64,000 bases of DNA, taken from NCBI GenBank assembly GCA_035263845.1, contig DATFQY010000075.1:33262-97261 (forward strand), given 5' to 3'. This document shows, piece after piece, positions 41,756 through 50,728 of the stretch. Each line of letters begins with the position of its first letter. Within the stretch, counting starts at the first letter, position 1. The position numbers and the translations under genes were made by a program. The stretch comes from JAWOLE01 sp035263845 (GTDB taxonomy: Bacteria > Acidobacteriota > Thermoanaerobaculia > UBA5066 > Gp7-AA6). The notes under the pieces were generated by a model that was given only the letters and a program-made list of their open reading frames with translations, had not been told where the DNA came from and ran no database searches.

Positions 41756-44485
41756 ATGATGTCCCTGGCTCGGCGGTACGTCTTTCCCGCCGCGCCCGTT
41801 CTGTTCATCGCGTCCGCGTTCGGACTCCTTCTGATGGGGGGAAGGGGAGCGGCGACGCCCGATTCGAGCCCGCTGACGGCCCTCGCTCCTTCCTCGCCGT
41901 ACGACTGGCTCCAGTTCAACGGGGACGCGGCGCACAGCGGCAACAACACGCTGGAGACGGCGATCGCGCCGGGCAACATTGCGAACCTCCAGTTCCTCTT
42001 CCAGGTGACGCTGCCGGCGAGCTCCGACGGGGCGCCGGTCTTCCTGACGGGCGTCTCCACGGCGATGGGGGTCAAGGACCTCGCCTTCGTGACGACGACG
42101 GCCGGGCACATCGTCGCGCTCGACGCGGCGTCCGGCGGGCAGGTCTGGTCACGCCAGTACGCCGCCGGGACCTGCAAGATCAACAACACCGGCGGCGCCT
42201 GCTACACGACCTCCTCGCCGGCGATCGATCCGAACCGGCAGTACGTCTACAGCTACGGGCTCGATGGGTACGTCCACAAGTACCAGGTCGGCGACGGGAC
42301 CGAGATCGTGACAGGAGGATGGCCGGAGCTCGCGACGCTCAAGCCGTTTCACGAGAAGACCTCGTCGGCGCTCGCCTTCGCGACGGCGTCGGGAGGAGCG
42401 ACCTACCTCTACGCCGTCAACGGCGGTTATCCCGGCGACAACGGGGACTACCAAGGGCACGTGACGGCGATCAACCTCGCCGACGGGACGCAGAAGGTCT
42501 TCAACGCGAACTGCAGCGATCAAACTGTGCACTTCGTCGTGGCGCCCTCCATGCCGAACTGTTCGCAGGTCCAGACGGCGGTCTGGGCGCGGCCGGGCGT
42601 CATCTACGACAGCGTCACCAACAAGATCTTCATGGGGACCGGCAACGGGCTCTTCGACGGCAACGGCGGCGGGCACGACTGGGGCGACAGCGTGATCTCG
42701 GTGTCGCCCGACGGCTCCGGCAGCGGCGGCAAGCCGCTCGACAGCTACACGCCTGCCACCTATGCGGACCTCCAGGCGACCGACGCGGACCTCGGCAGCA
42801 CGGCGCCCGCAATTCTGCCGTCCGCCTTCGCGGGACGCCTTGCCGTACAGGGAGGCAAGGACGGGATTCTTCGCTTGATCGACCTGACGAACTTGAGCGG
42901 ACAGGGCCCAGTCGGTCATGTCGGCGACAACCTTCAGAATCAGCCGATCCCCCAGGGCGGCGTCCTTCTCACGCAGCCGGCGGTCTGGATCAATCCGTCG
43001 GACGGCTCGACGTGGACCTTCATCGTCAACTCCTCGGGCAGCTCCGGCTTCAAGCTGACCTTCCCGAGCGGCGTCCCAACGCTCGCCAAGCAGTGGCAGA
43101 AAACGACGACGGGCACGTCACCGCTCGTCGCCAACAACGTCCTTTACTTCGCGGCCAACTCGGTGATCCGGGCCGTGGATCCGGCGACCGGCAATCCGCT
43201 CTGGAGCGACACGACCCACGTCAGCGGCATCCACTGGCAGAGCCCGGTCGTCGCCAACGGCAGGCTGTACGTGCTGGACCAGTCTGCCCACCTGACTGCC
43301 TGGCAACTGCCGGCGGCGCCAACCCCGACTTCGACCGCGACCTCGACTGCGACTTCGACACCGACCCGGACCCCGACGCCCACGGCGACACCGACTCCGC
43401 TTCCGCTGTGCGGTCCGTTCACCGACGTGCCGCCCGGCCCGTTTTGCTCCTTCGTGGTAGAGGCCTACGACCTGGGCCTCACCAACGGGACGACGGCGAC
43501 GACGTACTCCCCGGCGCAGGACGTGACGAGGCTCCAGATGGCGGCGTTCCTGTCGAGGACCGTGGACGCGCTCGCCCTGCGGGGCAGCCGGCGGGCGGCA
43601 ATGGGAAACTTCGCGGACCTGCGGAACCCGGCCGCGCTTGGCCTGACGACCGTCGGCGGCGGGCCGAACCTGCTTCGCTCGGACGGCAGCGACGTGTGGG
43701 TCGCGGCGGCAAGCGCGGGAGCGGTGGCGCGCGTGCGCGCGAGCGACGGGAAGCTGCTCGACACCTGGACCGGGGCGCCCTCGGCTTACGGCGTGCTCGT
43801 CGCGATGGGGCGCGTTTTCGTCACCGGGGCGGCGAATCCGGGGGTCCTCTACCAGATCGACCCGAGCCAGCCCGCCGGCGCCGCGGCGGCGGTCGCGAGC
43901 AACCTCGGAAACGGAGCGGGGGCGATCGCGTTCGACGGGACGAGGATTTGGACGGCGAACCAGGGCGGGTCGGTCTCCCTCGTGACGCCGGGGAATTCCC
44001 CGCCGTGGACCGTGACGACCGTCGCGGCGGGATTCGCGGGCCCGGCCGGCGCGCTCTACGACGGAGCCAACGTCTGGGTGACGGACTCGACGGCGGGGAA
44101 GCTGTTCGAGCTCGACGCCGCCGGGGCGATCCTTCAGACGGTGACCGCGGGCGGCGAGCCAAAGTTCCCTGTCTTCGACGGGACGAACATCTGGGTTCCG
44201 AACCGCGCGTCCGGATCGGTCACGGTCGTGCGCGCTTCGAGCGGGGCGGTCTTGGCGACGCTCACGGGCAATGGGCTGGGATCGCCCGGCGCGGCAGCCT
44301 TTGACGGGCGGCGCATGCTGGTGGTTGGTCAGAGCGGGGACACGCTCTCCTTGTGGGACGCGGCGGATCTGACGCCGATCGGGTCGTTCCTGGCCGGAAC
44401 CGGGTCGGGACCGTTTGCCGTTTGCAGCGACGGGGTCAATTTCTGGATCACACTGCACGCGGCGAGTCAGCTCGCGCGCTTCTAG
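41756..44485 (+). CDS. Secreted PQQ-like propeller plus S-layer-like module plus second propeller
   Basis: A 909-residue exported protein. After a signal peptide (about 1-34), residues about 45-515 are a PQQ/outer-membrane-dehydrogenase-like propeller (WLQFNGDAAHSGNN, GHIVALDAASGGQVW, IRAVDPATGNPLW). A TPTPTSTATST-type linker occupies about 520-552; its DNA is a near-tandem repeat. Then comes one SLH-like module (CGPFTDVPPGPFCSF ... RLQMAAFLSRTVDAL) and a second propeller to the end, paralogous along its length to the protein at 22841-24001. No enzyme active site is apparent in the first propeller, so it may be structural or ligand-binding. Confidence 0.82.
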   Translation: MMSLARRYVFPAAPVLFIASAFGLLLMGGRGAATPDSSPLTALAPSSPYDWLQFNGDAAHSGNNTLETAIAPGNIANLQFLFQVTLPASSDGAPVFLTGVSTAMGVKDLAFVTTTAGHIVALDAASGGQVWSRQYAAGTCKINNTGGACYTTSSPAIDPNRQYVYSYGLDGYVHKYQVGDGTEIVTGGWPELATLKPFHEKTSSALAFATASGGATYLYAVNGGYPGDNGDYQGHVTAINLADGTQKVFNANCSDQTVHFVVAPSMPNCSQVQTAVWARPGVIYDSVTNKIFMGTGNGLFDGNGGGHDWGDSVISVSPDGSGSGGKPLDSYTPATYADLQATDADLGSTAPAILPSAFAGRLAVQGGKDGILRLIDLTNLSGQGPVGHVGDNLQNQPIPQGGVLLTQPAVWINPSDGSTWTFIVNSSGSSGFKLTFPSGVPTLAKQWQKTTTGTSPLVANNVLYFAANSVIRAVDPATGNPLWSDTTHVSGIHWQSPVVANGRLYVLDQSAHLTAWQLPAAPTPTSTATSTATSTPTRTPTPTATPTPLPLCGPFTDVPPGPFCSFVVEAYDLGLTNGTTATTYSPAQDVTRLQMAAFLSRTVDALALRGSRRAAMGNFADLRNPAALGLTTVGGGPNLLRSDGSDVWVAAASAGAVARVRASDGKLLDTWTGAPSAYGVLVAMGRVFVTGAANPGVLYQIDPSQPAGAAAAVASNLGNGAGAIAFDGTRIWTANQGGSVSLVTPGNSPPWTVTTVAAGFAGPAGALYDGANVWVTDSTAGKLFELDAAGAILQTVTAGGEPKFPVFDGTNIWVPNRASGSVTVVRASSGAVLATLTGNGLGSPGAAAFDGRRMLVVGQSGDTLSLWDAADLTPIGSFLAGTGSGPFAVCSDGVNFWITLHAASQLARF

Positions 44486-44504
44486 CGAGAGGGCACGACC
44501 GGGC

Positions 44505-44528
44505 GGGAGGGGCAAGCCCCTCCCCTAC
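44505..44528. repeat. Short palindromic repeat, solitary copy
   Basis: GGGAGGGGC-AA-GCCCCTCCC followed by CTAC. The reverse complement, starting GTAGGGGAGG, is present at 56433. It lies between the propeller gene and the promoter of the aquaporin operon. Confidence 0.75.
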
Positions 44529-44538
44529 GACACGAAGC

Positions 44539-44567
44539 TGAAACCGGGTCCGGGTTTCGGCATCCAA
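44539..44567 (+). promoter_or_regulatory. ECF-type promoter motif, copy 3 (aquaporin-GMC operon)
   Basis: TGAAACC (44539-44545), 15 nt, CATCCAA (44561-44567), 13 nt before the ATG of the aquaporin gene at 44581. The leader would be very short. Confidence 0.72.
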
Positions 44568-44580
44568 GGGCCGAGTAGCC

Positions 44581-45375
44581 ATGAATCCGGCGTGGAAGAG
44601 ACACTGGCCCGAGTACCTGATGGAGGCGGCGGAGCTCGGGCTTTTCATGATCTCGGCCTGCTTCTTCGTCGTCCTCCTCGAGCACCCCTCGTCGCCCGTC
44701 CGGCAGGCGATCCCGAGCGCTTTCCTCCGGCGGGTCCTGATGGGCCTGGCGATGGGGACGACGGCGATTTCGATCATTTTCTCGCCGCTCGGGAGGCGCT
44801 CGGGGGCGCATTTCAATCCCGCCGTGACGATGACCTTCTGGAGGTTGAAGAAGGTCTCGGGCGCCGACGCCCTGGCCTACGTCCTCTTCCAGTTCGCCGG
44901 CGGCGCCGCGGGCATCGCCGTCGCCGCGCTCATCCTCCGAGCCCTCGTCTCCCATCCCGCGGTCCATTTCGCCGCGACCCTCCCCGGAACCGCGGGCGCC
45001 GCCGCGGCCTTCGCGGCCGAGGTCGCCATCTCGTTCATCCTCATGTCCGTCGTCCTGGCGGCGATGGCGAGCACGCGCCTGGCGCGGTTCACCGGGATCT
45101 TCGCGGGATGCCTCGTCTCGATCTTCATCACCTTCGAGGCGCCGATCTCGGGAATGAGCATGAACCCGGCGAGGACGTTCGCCTCCGCAACCGGGACTCT
45201 CGTCTTCGATTCGATCTGGATCTATTTCCTCGCGCCTCCGCTGGGCATGCTCGCGGCCGTCGAAGCGCGGGCGCGCCTGGCGGGCCTCCAGGGAATCCAT
45301 TGCGCGAAGCTCTACCACGCCAACGCCCACCGCTGCATCTTCCGGTGCGGCTACGCCGCGGGAGCAAGGGGGTGA
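44581..45375 (+). CDS. Aquaporin/MIP-family channel with Cys-rich C-terminus
   Basis: A 264-residue inner-membrane channel for water, glycerol or similar small solutes. The two pore motifs are HFNPAVT (near residue 80) and SMNPART (near 198), with the selectivity Arg in the second. About six membrane segments. The tail has CAKLYHANAHRCIFRCGY, with three Cys and two His that could bind metal; I recall similar tails in some MIP proteins. First gene of an operon with GMC oxidoreductase, suggesting transport of the substrate or product of the oxidoreductase. Confidence 0.88.
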   Translation: MNPAWKRHWPEYLMEAAELGLFMISACFFVVLLEHPSSPVRQAIPSAFLRRVLMGLAMGTTAISIIFSPLGRRSGAHFNPAVTMTFWRLKKVSGADALAYVLFQFAGGAAGIAVAALILRALVSHPAVHFAATLPGTAGAAAAFAAEVAISFILMSVVLAAMASTRLARFTGIFAGCLVSIFITFEAPISGMSMNPARTFASATGTLVFDSIWIYFLAPPLGMLAAVEARARLAGLQGIHCAKLYHANAHRCIFRCGYAAGARG

Positions 45376-46949
45376 ACGTGACCGGCAACAACCACTACGA
45401 CGTCATCATCATCGGGACGGGGGCCGGCGGCGGCACGCTCGCCTGGTCGCTCGCCCCGACGGGCAAGAAGATCCTGCTGATCGAGCGCGGAGACTACGTC
45501 CCCCGCGAGAGAGAGAACTGGTCCACGCGCGCCGTCAACCTCGAGGCGCGCTACAACACGAAGGAGGAGTGGCGGGACTCGAAAGGGGAGACTCTCCACC
45601 CGCACACCAACTACTTCGTCGGCGGAAACACGAAGTTCTACGGGGCGGCGCTCTTCCGGCTGCGCAAGGAGGATTTCGGCGAGATCCGCCACCACGGCGG
45701 GATCTCTCCCGCGTGGCCGATCTCCTACGACGAGATGGAGCCGTACTACGCGAGGGCGGAGGAGCTCTACCGGGTCCATGGGGAGCGTGGCGTCGATCCG
45801 ACCGACCCTCCCGCGTCGGGCCCGTACCCGCACCTGCCGGTGTCCCACGAGCCGCGCATCCAGCAGCTCTCCGACGATTTCGCGCGGCTGGGCTGCCGTC
45901 CCTTCCACGTGCCGCTGGGAATCATGCTGGACGAGTCGAACCGCCGCACCAGCCCGTGCATCCGCTGCTCGACCTGCGACGGCCACCCGTGCCTGGTCAA
46001 CGCGAAGTCCGACGCCCAGGTCGTTTGCGTGGACCCGGCGCTGAAGCACGACAACGTCTCGCTCGTCACCAACGCGAAGGTCATGCGCCTCCAAACGGAC
46101 GCCTCCGGGCGCCGCGTCACGAAGGTTTCGGCGCAGGTCAACGGCGGCTTCGAGGAGTATTCGGGAGACGTGGTCGTGGCTTCCTGCGGCGCGATCAACT
46201 CGGCTGCCCTGCTGCTGCGCTCCGCGAGCGAAAAACATCCAGACGGGCTCGCCAACGGCTCGGGGGTCGTCGGCCGGCACTACATGGGGCACGTCAACTC
46301 GGTGCTGATGGCGGTCTCGAAGTGCCCCAACCCGACGGTTTTCCAGAAGACGCTCGCCGTCAACGATTTCTACTTCGGCTCGCCCGAGTGGCAGTACCCG
46401 ATGGGGCACATCTCCTTCGTCGGAAAGTTCGACCGCGACACGCTCCGGGCCGGCGCCCCCGCGATCGCACCGGGTTTCACGCTGGAGTTGATGGCGAGCC
46501 ACTCGCTGGATTTCTGGCTGACCTCCGAGGACCTGCCGGACCCTGAGAACCGCGTCACGCTCGACCGAGAGGGCAACATCGTCGTCTCCTACAAGCCCAA
46601 CAACGAAGAGGGGCACAAGCGTCTGATCTCGAAGCTCCAGGACCTGATGAAGCGGCAGACGAAGTGCCCGATCCATGGCCGCGACTGCCACGTCGGCCTC
46701 TTCGCCAGGAACCTCTACCTCGGCCAGAGGATCCCGCTCGCCGGCGTGGCCCACCAGAACGGCACCGTCCGTTTCGGCGACGACCCGAAGACGTCGGCCC
46801 TCGACCGCAACTGCAAAGCACACGACGTGGACAACCTCTACGTCGTGGACGCGAGCTTCTTCCCCTCTAGCGGGGCCGTGAACCCCGCCCTGACGATCAT
46901 GGCCAACGCGCTTCGGGTCGGGGATCACCTGAAGGAGCGGCTGGCTTGA
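45372..46949 (+). CDS. GMC-family FAD-dependent oxidoreductase
   Basis: A 525-residue flavoprotein. The N-terminus has the Rossmann FAD motif IIIGTGAGGGTLAWSL; a central segment CIRCSTCDGHPC is like that of bacterial GMC proteins, and the C-terminus carries NLYVVDASFFPSSGAVNPAL, the GMC C-terminal signature. No signal peptide, so the enzyme is probably cytoplasmic unless it pairs with a partner. GTG start overlaps the aquaporin stop. GMC enzymes oxidise sugars, polyols or alcohols; the specific substrate cannot be read. Confidence 0.9.
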   Translation: MNVTGNNHYDVIIIGTGAGGGTLAWSLAPTGKKILLIERGDYVPRERENWSTRAVNLEARYNTKEEWRDSKGETLHPHTNYFVGGNTKFYGAALFRLRKEDFGEIRHHGGISPAWPISYDEMEPYYARAEELYRVHGERGVDPTDPPASGPYPHLPVSHEPRIQQLSDDFARLGCRPFHVPLGIMLDESNRRTSPCIRCSTCDGHPCLVNAKSDAQVVCVDPALKHDNVSLVTNAKVMRLQTDASGRRVTKVSAQVNGGFEEYSGDVVVASCGAINSAALLLRSASEKHPDGLANGSGVVGRHYMGHVNSVLMAVSKCPNPTVFQKTLAVNDFYFGSPEWQYPMGHISFVGKFDRDTLRAGAPAIAPGFTLELMASHSLDFWLTSEDLPDPENRVTLDREGNIVVSYKPNNEEGHKRLISKLQDLMKRQTKCPIHGRDCHVGLFARNLYLGQRIPLAGVAHQNGTVRFGDDPKTSALDRNCKAHDVDNLYVVDASFFPSSGAVNPALTIMANALRVGDHLKERLA

Positions 46950-47953
46950 CGCGCCCGATCCGACGCTTCCTGCCGGCGCTCGCGTTCCTCATCCTCTCGG
47001 CCGCGGCGTCCGGCCAGGGCCTGGTGACCACCGTGGACTCGATCGGGATGACCGTGTCGGACATGGACCGTGCCGTCGAGTTCTACTCGAAGGTCCTGAC
47101 GTTCGAGAAAGTCTCCGACGTCGAGGTCGCCGGAGCCGAGTACGAGCACCTGGAGGGGGTCTTCGGGCTGCGGATGCGGGTCGTGAGGATGCGGCTCGGG
47201 GAGGAGTCGATCGAGCTCGCCGAGTACCTCGCGCCTCGTGGGCTGCCGATTCCGCCCGGACTGAGGAGCAACGACCGGTCCTTCCAGCACATCGCGATCA
47301 TCGTGAAGGACATGGACGCGGCCTACAGGCGGCTGCGCGAGTCCAAGGTCGAGCACGTGTCCTCGGGGCCGCAGCGGCTGCCTGACTGGAATAGGAGCGC
47401 AGGCGGCATCAAGGCCTTCTACTTCCGGGACCCCGACAGGCATCCGCTGGAGATCCTCCAGTTCCCCGAGGGCAAGGGCGATCCGCGCTGGCACCGCCCC
47501 TCCGATCGGCTTTTCCTCGGGATCGACCACACGGCGATCGTCGTGGGCGACACCGACGCGAGCCTGAAGTTCTACCGGGACCTGCTGGGCTTCCGCGTGG
47601 CGGGGGAGAGCGAGAACTACGGCATCGAGCAGGAGCGCTTGAATAACGTCTTCGGGGCGCGGCTTCGGATCACGGGTTTGAAACCCCCGGCCGGCCCCGC
47701 CGTCGAGTTCCTGGAATACCTGGCGCCGCGGGACGGGAGCCCGGCTCCCGAGACGAAGTCCAACGATATCCTCCACCGGCGCACGCGGGTCGTGACCGCG
47801 GACGCCGACGCCGCGGCGAAGCGGCTCTTCTCGAGTAGAGTCGAGTTTCGCTCTCCCGGCGCGGTCGAGACCGCGCGGCGGGAGCTCGGTTTTCGAAAGG
47901 GCATGCTGGTCGCCGACCCGGACGGACACGTCCTCGAATTCCTGGAGAGGTGA
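46946..47953 (+). CDS. Exported double VOC/glyoxalase-fold protein
   Basis: A 335-residue protein with signal peptide (RFLPALAFLILSAAASG) and two vicinal-oxygen-chelate modules, each with the DxxxxxxFYxxLL pattern (SDMDRAVEFYSKVL near 35; GDTDASLKFYRDLLG near 200) and a metal Glu near the end of each (HPLEILQF, HVLEFLE). TTG start overlapping the GMC stop by 4 nt. The family includes dioxygenases, glyoxalases and resistance proteins; the location outside the cytoplasm is unusual. Co-transcribed with the GMC gene. Confidence 0.8.
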   Translation: MTRPIRRFLPALAFLILSAAASGQGLVTTVDSIGMTVSDMDRAVEFYSKVLTFEKVSDVEVAGAEYEHLEGVFGLRMRVVRMRLGEESIELAEYLAPRGLPIPPGLRSNDRSFQHIAIIVKDMDAAYRRLRESKVEHVSSGPQRLPDWNRSAGGIKAFYFRDPDRHPLEILQFPEGKGDPRWHRPSDRLFLGIDHTAIVVGDTDASLKFYRDLLGFRVAGESENYGIEQERLNNVFGARLRITGLKPPAGPAVEFLEYLAPRDGSPAPETKSNDILHRRTRVVTADADAAAKRLFSSRVEFRSPGAVETARRELGFRKGMLVADPDGHVLEFLER

Positions 47954-47955
47954 AG

Positions 47956-48540
47956 ATGAGCACACAGGCGGCTCCCCGGACAAAACCCCTCTTCATCCCC
48001 GTCATCCTCGGCACGCCCCGCAAGGGGCGCTACAGCGAGCACGTCGCGAAGTTCGTGACGGGCGAGATCGCGCGCTACCCTGGTGTGGAGACGCAGCTCG
48101 TGGACGTGCGAGACCTGCCGATGCCGGTCACCGGGGCCGGCGAGGACGTCAAGGACCCCGCGTTCTCGGAGCTCTGCATGAGGGCGGACGCGTTCATCCT
48201 CGTCGCGCCGGAGTACAACCACGGCATCCCGGGGCTGCTCAAGCACGTCCTGGACACGAACTTGAAGGAGTACATCCACAAGGCGGTCGGCATCTGCGGC
48301 GTCTCCGCAGGCGGCTTCGGCGGGACGCGGGTCATCCAGAACATGCTTCCGATCCTGCGGGAGCTGGGCCTTGTCACGATCTTCTGGGACGGCAACTTCT
48401 CGAACGTCGGCAGCCTCTTCGGGGAGGACGGAAAAATCCTCGACGCGGCCTACGGTCGGCGCCTCGAGAAGTTCTTCAAGGAGCTGATCTGGATGGCGAC
48501 GGTCCTGCGGTACGGGCGCGAGAACGTCACGATGGAGTGA
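47956..48540 (+). CDS. NADPH-dependent FMN reductase
   Basis: A 194-residue flavodoxin-like protein. The FMN-binding loop GTPRKGRYSEHVA and APEYNHGIPG are typical of NADPH-FMN reductases and chromate/azo-type quinone reductases. The ATG at 47956 is preferred: GGAGAGG at 47944-47950 is well spaced. It belongs to the aquaporin-GMC operon, and could recycle flavin or reduce quinones made by the oxidoreductase. Confidence 0.85.
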   Translation: MSTQAAPRTKPLFIPVILGTPRKGRYSEHVAKFVTGEIARYPGVETQLVDVRDLPMPVTGAGEDVKDPAFSELCMRADAFILVAPEYNHGIPGLLKHVLDTNLKEYIHKAVGICGVSAGGFGGTRVIQNMLPILRELGLVTIFWDGNFSNVGSLFGEDGKILDAAYGRRLEKFFKELIWMATVLRYGRENVTME

Positions 48541-48764
48541 GGACGATGAACAAGGATGAGCAAGTCAAGACCTCCGCTTCGGGCCACCTGATCTGCCCGC
48601 GTTGCGGGACCGAGACGAACCGCCACGCGGAGAAGCCCGACTACTCGGCGGATCCTTCGGCGCCCTCCTTCGACCCGGTCCTGGGAGCGGCCCTGATGGA
48701 GTTCCACACCTGCCCCGGCTGCCGCTACGTCATCGAGCGCGGGGCGCGGGGCGGGCGAGCTTAG
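48537..48764 (+). CDS. Small zinc-ribbon protein
   Basis: A 75-residue protein (or 72 from the ATG at 48546) with two CxxC pairs, ICPRCGT and CPGCRY, separated by about 35 residues, forming a probable zinc ribbon. It ends the aquaporin operon. A related small protein with a similar pattern is at 57532-57750. The GTG start overlaps the FMN reductase stop by 4 nt. Function unknown. Confidence 0.7.
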   Translation: MRTMNKDEQVKTSASGHLICPRCGTETNRHAEKPDYSADPSAPSFDPVLGAALMEFHTCPGCRYVIERGARGGRA

Positions 48765-49804
48765 AACCCGTTTCCCTTCGTCGCTGTGGGCAGGCGCAGG
48801 ATCCAGTGGTTGGCGGCGATGTAGAGGACGCTGCCGTCGTCGCCCCAGTTGAGGTTGCCTGTCCGGGTCCCCGTCAGGATGCGGCCGAGCCGGGTTCCAT
48901 CAGGTGCGAAGACGTGGACTCCTCCGGGTCCCGCCGAGAAGACGTTGCCCTGCCGGTCCACCTTCAGGCCGTCGGGCAGCCCCGATGTTTCGCTGACCCA
49001 GGCGCGGGCCTCAGCGAACTGGCGGCCGGGCCCGAGAGCTCCGTCGGCCCCCACCGGGAACGCCACCCAGATCGCGTTCTTCGGGTCCGAGTTGCTGACA
49101 TAGAGCGTGTTCTCGTCGGGTGAGAAGGCGATCCCGTTGGGCATCGAGAGCTCCTTCGTCAGGAGCGTGACGGCGCCGGCGGGCGTGACGCGGTAGACGC
49201 CCTGGAAGGGCAGCTCCTTTCCGGGGTCGTCAAAGAGCCTCGGCAGGCCGTAGGGCGGATCGGTGAAGTAGACGTCGCCGTTGGACCTGATGGCGAGGTC
49301 GTTGGGGCTGTTGAACCGCTTGCCGTCGTAGCGCTCGGCGATCTCGGTGAAGCGGCCGTCCGGCCCCAGGCGGGCGACGCGCCGGTCGCCGTGCTGGCAC
49401 GCGACGAGCCGTCCCTCGCGGTCGAAGGCGAGCCCGTTGGAGCCGGGCTCGCGCCCCGTGAAGGCCGCGGCACCGGTGTAGCCGCTGGGGCGGATGAACT
49501 CCGTGAGCCCGGAGCCCGGCTTCCACCGCAGGATCACGTTGCGAGGGACATCGGAGAAGAGCAGCGACCCGTTCTTCGAGTCCCAGACCGGGCCCTCGGC
49601 CCAATCCAGTCCGTCGGCGACCTTCTCGAGCTTCGCGCCGGGAGGGACGAGCGCGTCGAGGCGGGAGTCGAGCCGCTCGATCCGGCCGAACTCGGGAGAG
49701 GCAGGTCCGGCGGCGGCCGGCTTCCGGGTCGCGCAGCCCGAGGCGGACAGGAGGAGAACGAGGGCGGCAAACGCGGTGCGGAAACCGCGCGGCGTCGCGG
49801 GCAT
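48761..49804 (-). CDS. SMP-30/gluconolactonase-like lipoprotein
   Basis: A 347-residue protein. The ATG at 49804 opens a signal peptide ending ASGC, a lipoprotein-like box; the longer frame upstream has no similarity. The body is a six-bladed SMP-30 propeller with FNSPNDLAI, the metal Asn/Asp signature, and SMPNGIAFSPDENTLYVSN, GLPDGLKVD. SMP-30 proteins hydrolyse lactones such as gluconolactone. Convergent with the zinc-ribbon gene (4-nt overlap) and divergent from the DM13-type gene; the CATCCAA -10 block of that gene lies on its start codon. Confidence 0.85.
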   Translation of the reverse strand: MPATPRGFRTAFAALVLLLSASGCATRKPAAAGPASPEFGRIERLDSRLDALVPPGAKLEKVADGLDWAEGPVWDSKNGSLLFSDVPRNVILRWKPGSGLTEFIRPSGYTGAAAFTGREPGSNGLAFDREGRLVACQHGDRRVARLGPDGRFTEIAERYDGKRFNSPNDLAIRSNGDVYFTDPPYGLPRLFDDPGKELPFQGVYRVTPAGAVTLLTKELSMPNGIAFSPDENTLYVSNSDPKNAIWVAFPVGADGALGPGRQFAEARAWVSETSGLPDGLKVDRQGNVFSAGPGGVHVFAPDGTRLGRILTGTRTGNLNWGDDGSVLYIAANHWILRLPTATKGNGF

Positions 49805-49808
49805 CCAA
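49780..49808 (+). promoter_or_regulatory. ECF-type promoter motif, copy 4 (first DM13-type gene)
   Basis: GGAAACC (49780-49786), 15 nt, CATCCAA (49802-49808), about 40 nt before the ATG at 49848. The CAT is the complement of the start codon of the divergent SMP-30 gene, so transcription on one strand may interfere with the other. Confidence 0.7.
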
Positions 49809-49847
49809 CAAGCGTATCGAAGAACCGACAAACAGAAGGAGGAAGAG

Positions 49848-50231
49848 ATGGATCGGATTCTTGGAAGACGCGGGGTGCTGCTGGCTGCTGCGGCGGCGGT
49901 TGGCCTGCTCGTCGCGAGCCACGGGCTCGCCGCCGAGCGGACGAGCAAGCCGTTCTCGGGGGCGAAAGTCAACGGCGGGACGGTGACGATGAAGACCGAC
50001 GGCGGAAGGATCGTCCTGACCCTCTCGGACGACTTCGTGGACCCGAAGACGCCGGACGTCCACTGGCAGGTCGTGGATTCGAAAGGAAACGTCTACCTGC
50101 TCCAGAAGCTGGCAATCAAGGGAGACAAGGTCAACAAGTCGATCACGCTGCCGGCTTACGTCCCCGATGTCGCGAAGGTCCAGATCTGGTGCGCGTGGGC
50201 CGAGACGCTTCTCGGCGAGACCTCGTTCTGA
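49848..50231 (+). CDS. Exported DM13-like protein (short)
   Basis: A 127-residue protein with a twin-Arg-like signal (LGRRGVLLAAAAAVGLL). The mature part (about 45-127) resembles a DM13 domain, ending KVQIWCAWAETLLGETSF, with a conserved Cys. ATG 49848 is supported by AAGGAGG at 49836-49842. DM13 domains were proposed to carry electrons between extracytoplasmic redox proteins. First gene of an operon with GlcG-like, cupin and SMP-30 genes. Confidence 0.7.
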   Translation: MDRILGRRGVLLAAAAAVGLLVASHGLAAERTSKPFSGAKVNGGTVTMKTDGGRIVLTLSDDFVDPKTPDVHWQVVDSKGNVYLLQKLAIKGDKVNKSITLPAYVPDVAKVQIWCAWAETLLGETSF

Positions 50232-50242
50232 GGAGGCGAGCC

Positions 50243-50728
50243 ATGAAAGCCACAAGTCGAATCCTGGCCGGCGCCCTCGTGGCCCTCGCGGCTGCGGCAG
50301 TCTCGCCGGCGCAGGTAATGCTGAAGAAGACACTGAACCTCGAAGGCGCCCGGAAGGTCATCGCGGCGGCGCAGGCGCAGGCGCGAAAGACCAACGCGAC
50401 CGGAGTCGTCGCGGTGGTGGACGACGGTGGGAACTTGATCGCCCTCGAGAGGCTGGACGGCACGTTCGCGGCCGGAGCCGACATCTCGATCGGAAAGGCC
50501 CGCACGGCCGTTCTCTTCAAGAAGCCGACGAAGTTCTTCGAGGACGTCATCAAGAACGGCCGCACCGCGATGGTGACGGTCGAGCACTTCACGCCTCTCC
50601 AGGGCGGCATCCCGATCTTCGTGGACGGCCAGGTCGTCGGCGGGGTCGGGGTCTCCGGCGCCGCGAGCGCGCAGCAGGACGAAGAGCTGGCGATCGCGGG
50701 CGCGGCGGCGGTCGGAGGCGGCCAGTGA
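50243..50728 (+). CDS. GlcG/HbpS-family (DUF336) exported protein
   Basis: A 161-residue protein with a signal peptide and a HbpS/GlcG core: LTLEGARKV-type start, VVAVVDDGGNLIAL, SIGKARTAVLF and GGVGVSGA near the end. ATG has AGGAGG at 50231-50236. HbpS binds heme in Streptomyces; in glycolate and propanediol loci GlcG-like proteins accompany oxidoreductases. Here it probably aids a redox enzyme in the same operon, by inference. Confidence 0.85.
   Translation: MKATSRILAGALVALAAAAVSPAQVMLKKTLNLEGARKVIAAAQAQARKTNATGVVAVVDDGGNLIALERLDGTFAAGADISIGKARTAVLFKKPTKFFEDVIKNGRTAMVTVEHFTPLQGGIPIFVDGQVVGGVGVSGAASAQQDEELAIAGAAAVGGGQ

Noticed and set aside
43316..43410. Tandem-like repeat in DNA (ACC/TCG-rich), possible phase-variable tract
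   Set aside because: It encodes a Thr/Pro/Ser linker in frame with irregular units; slippage-type variation is not indicated.
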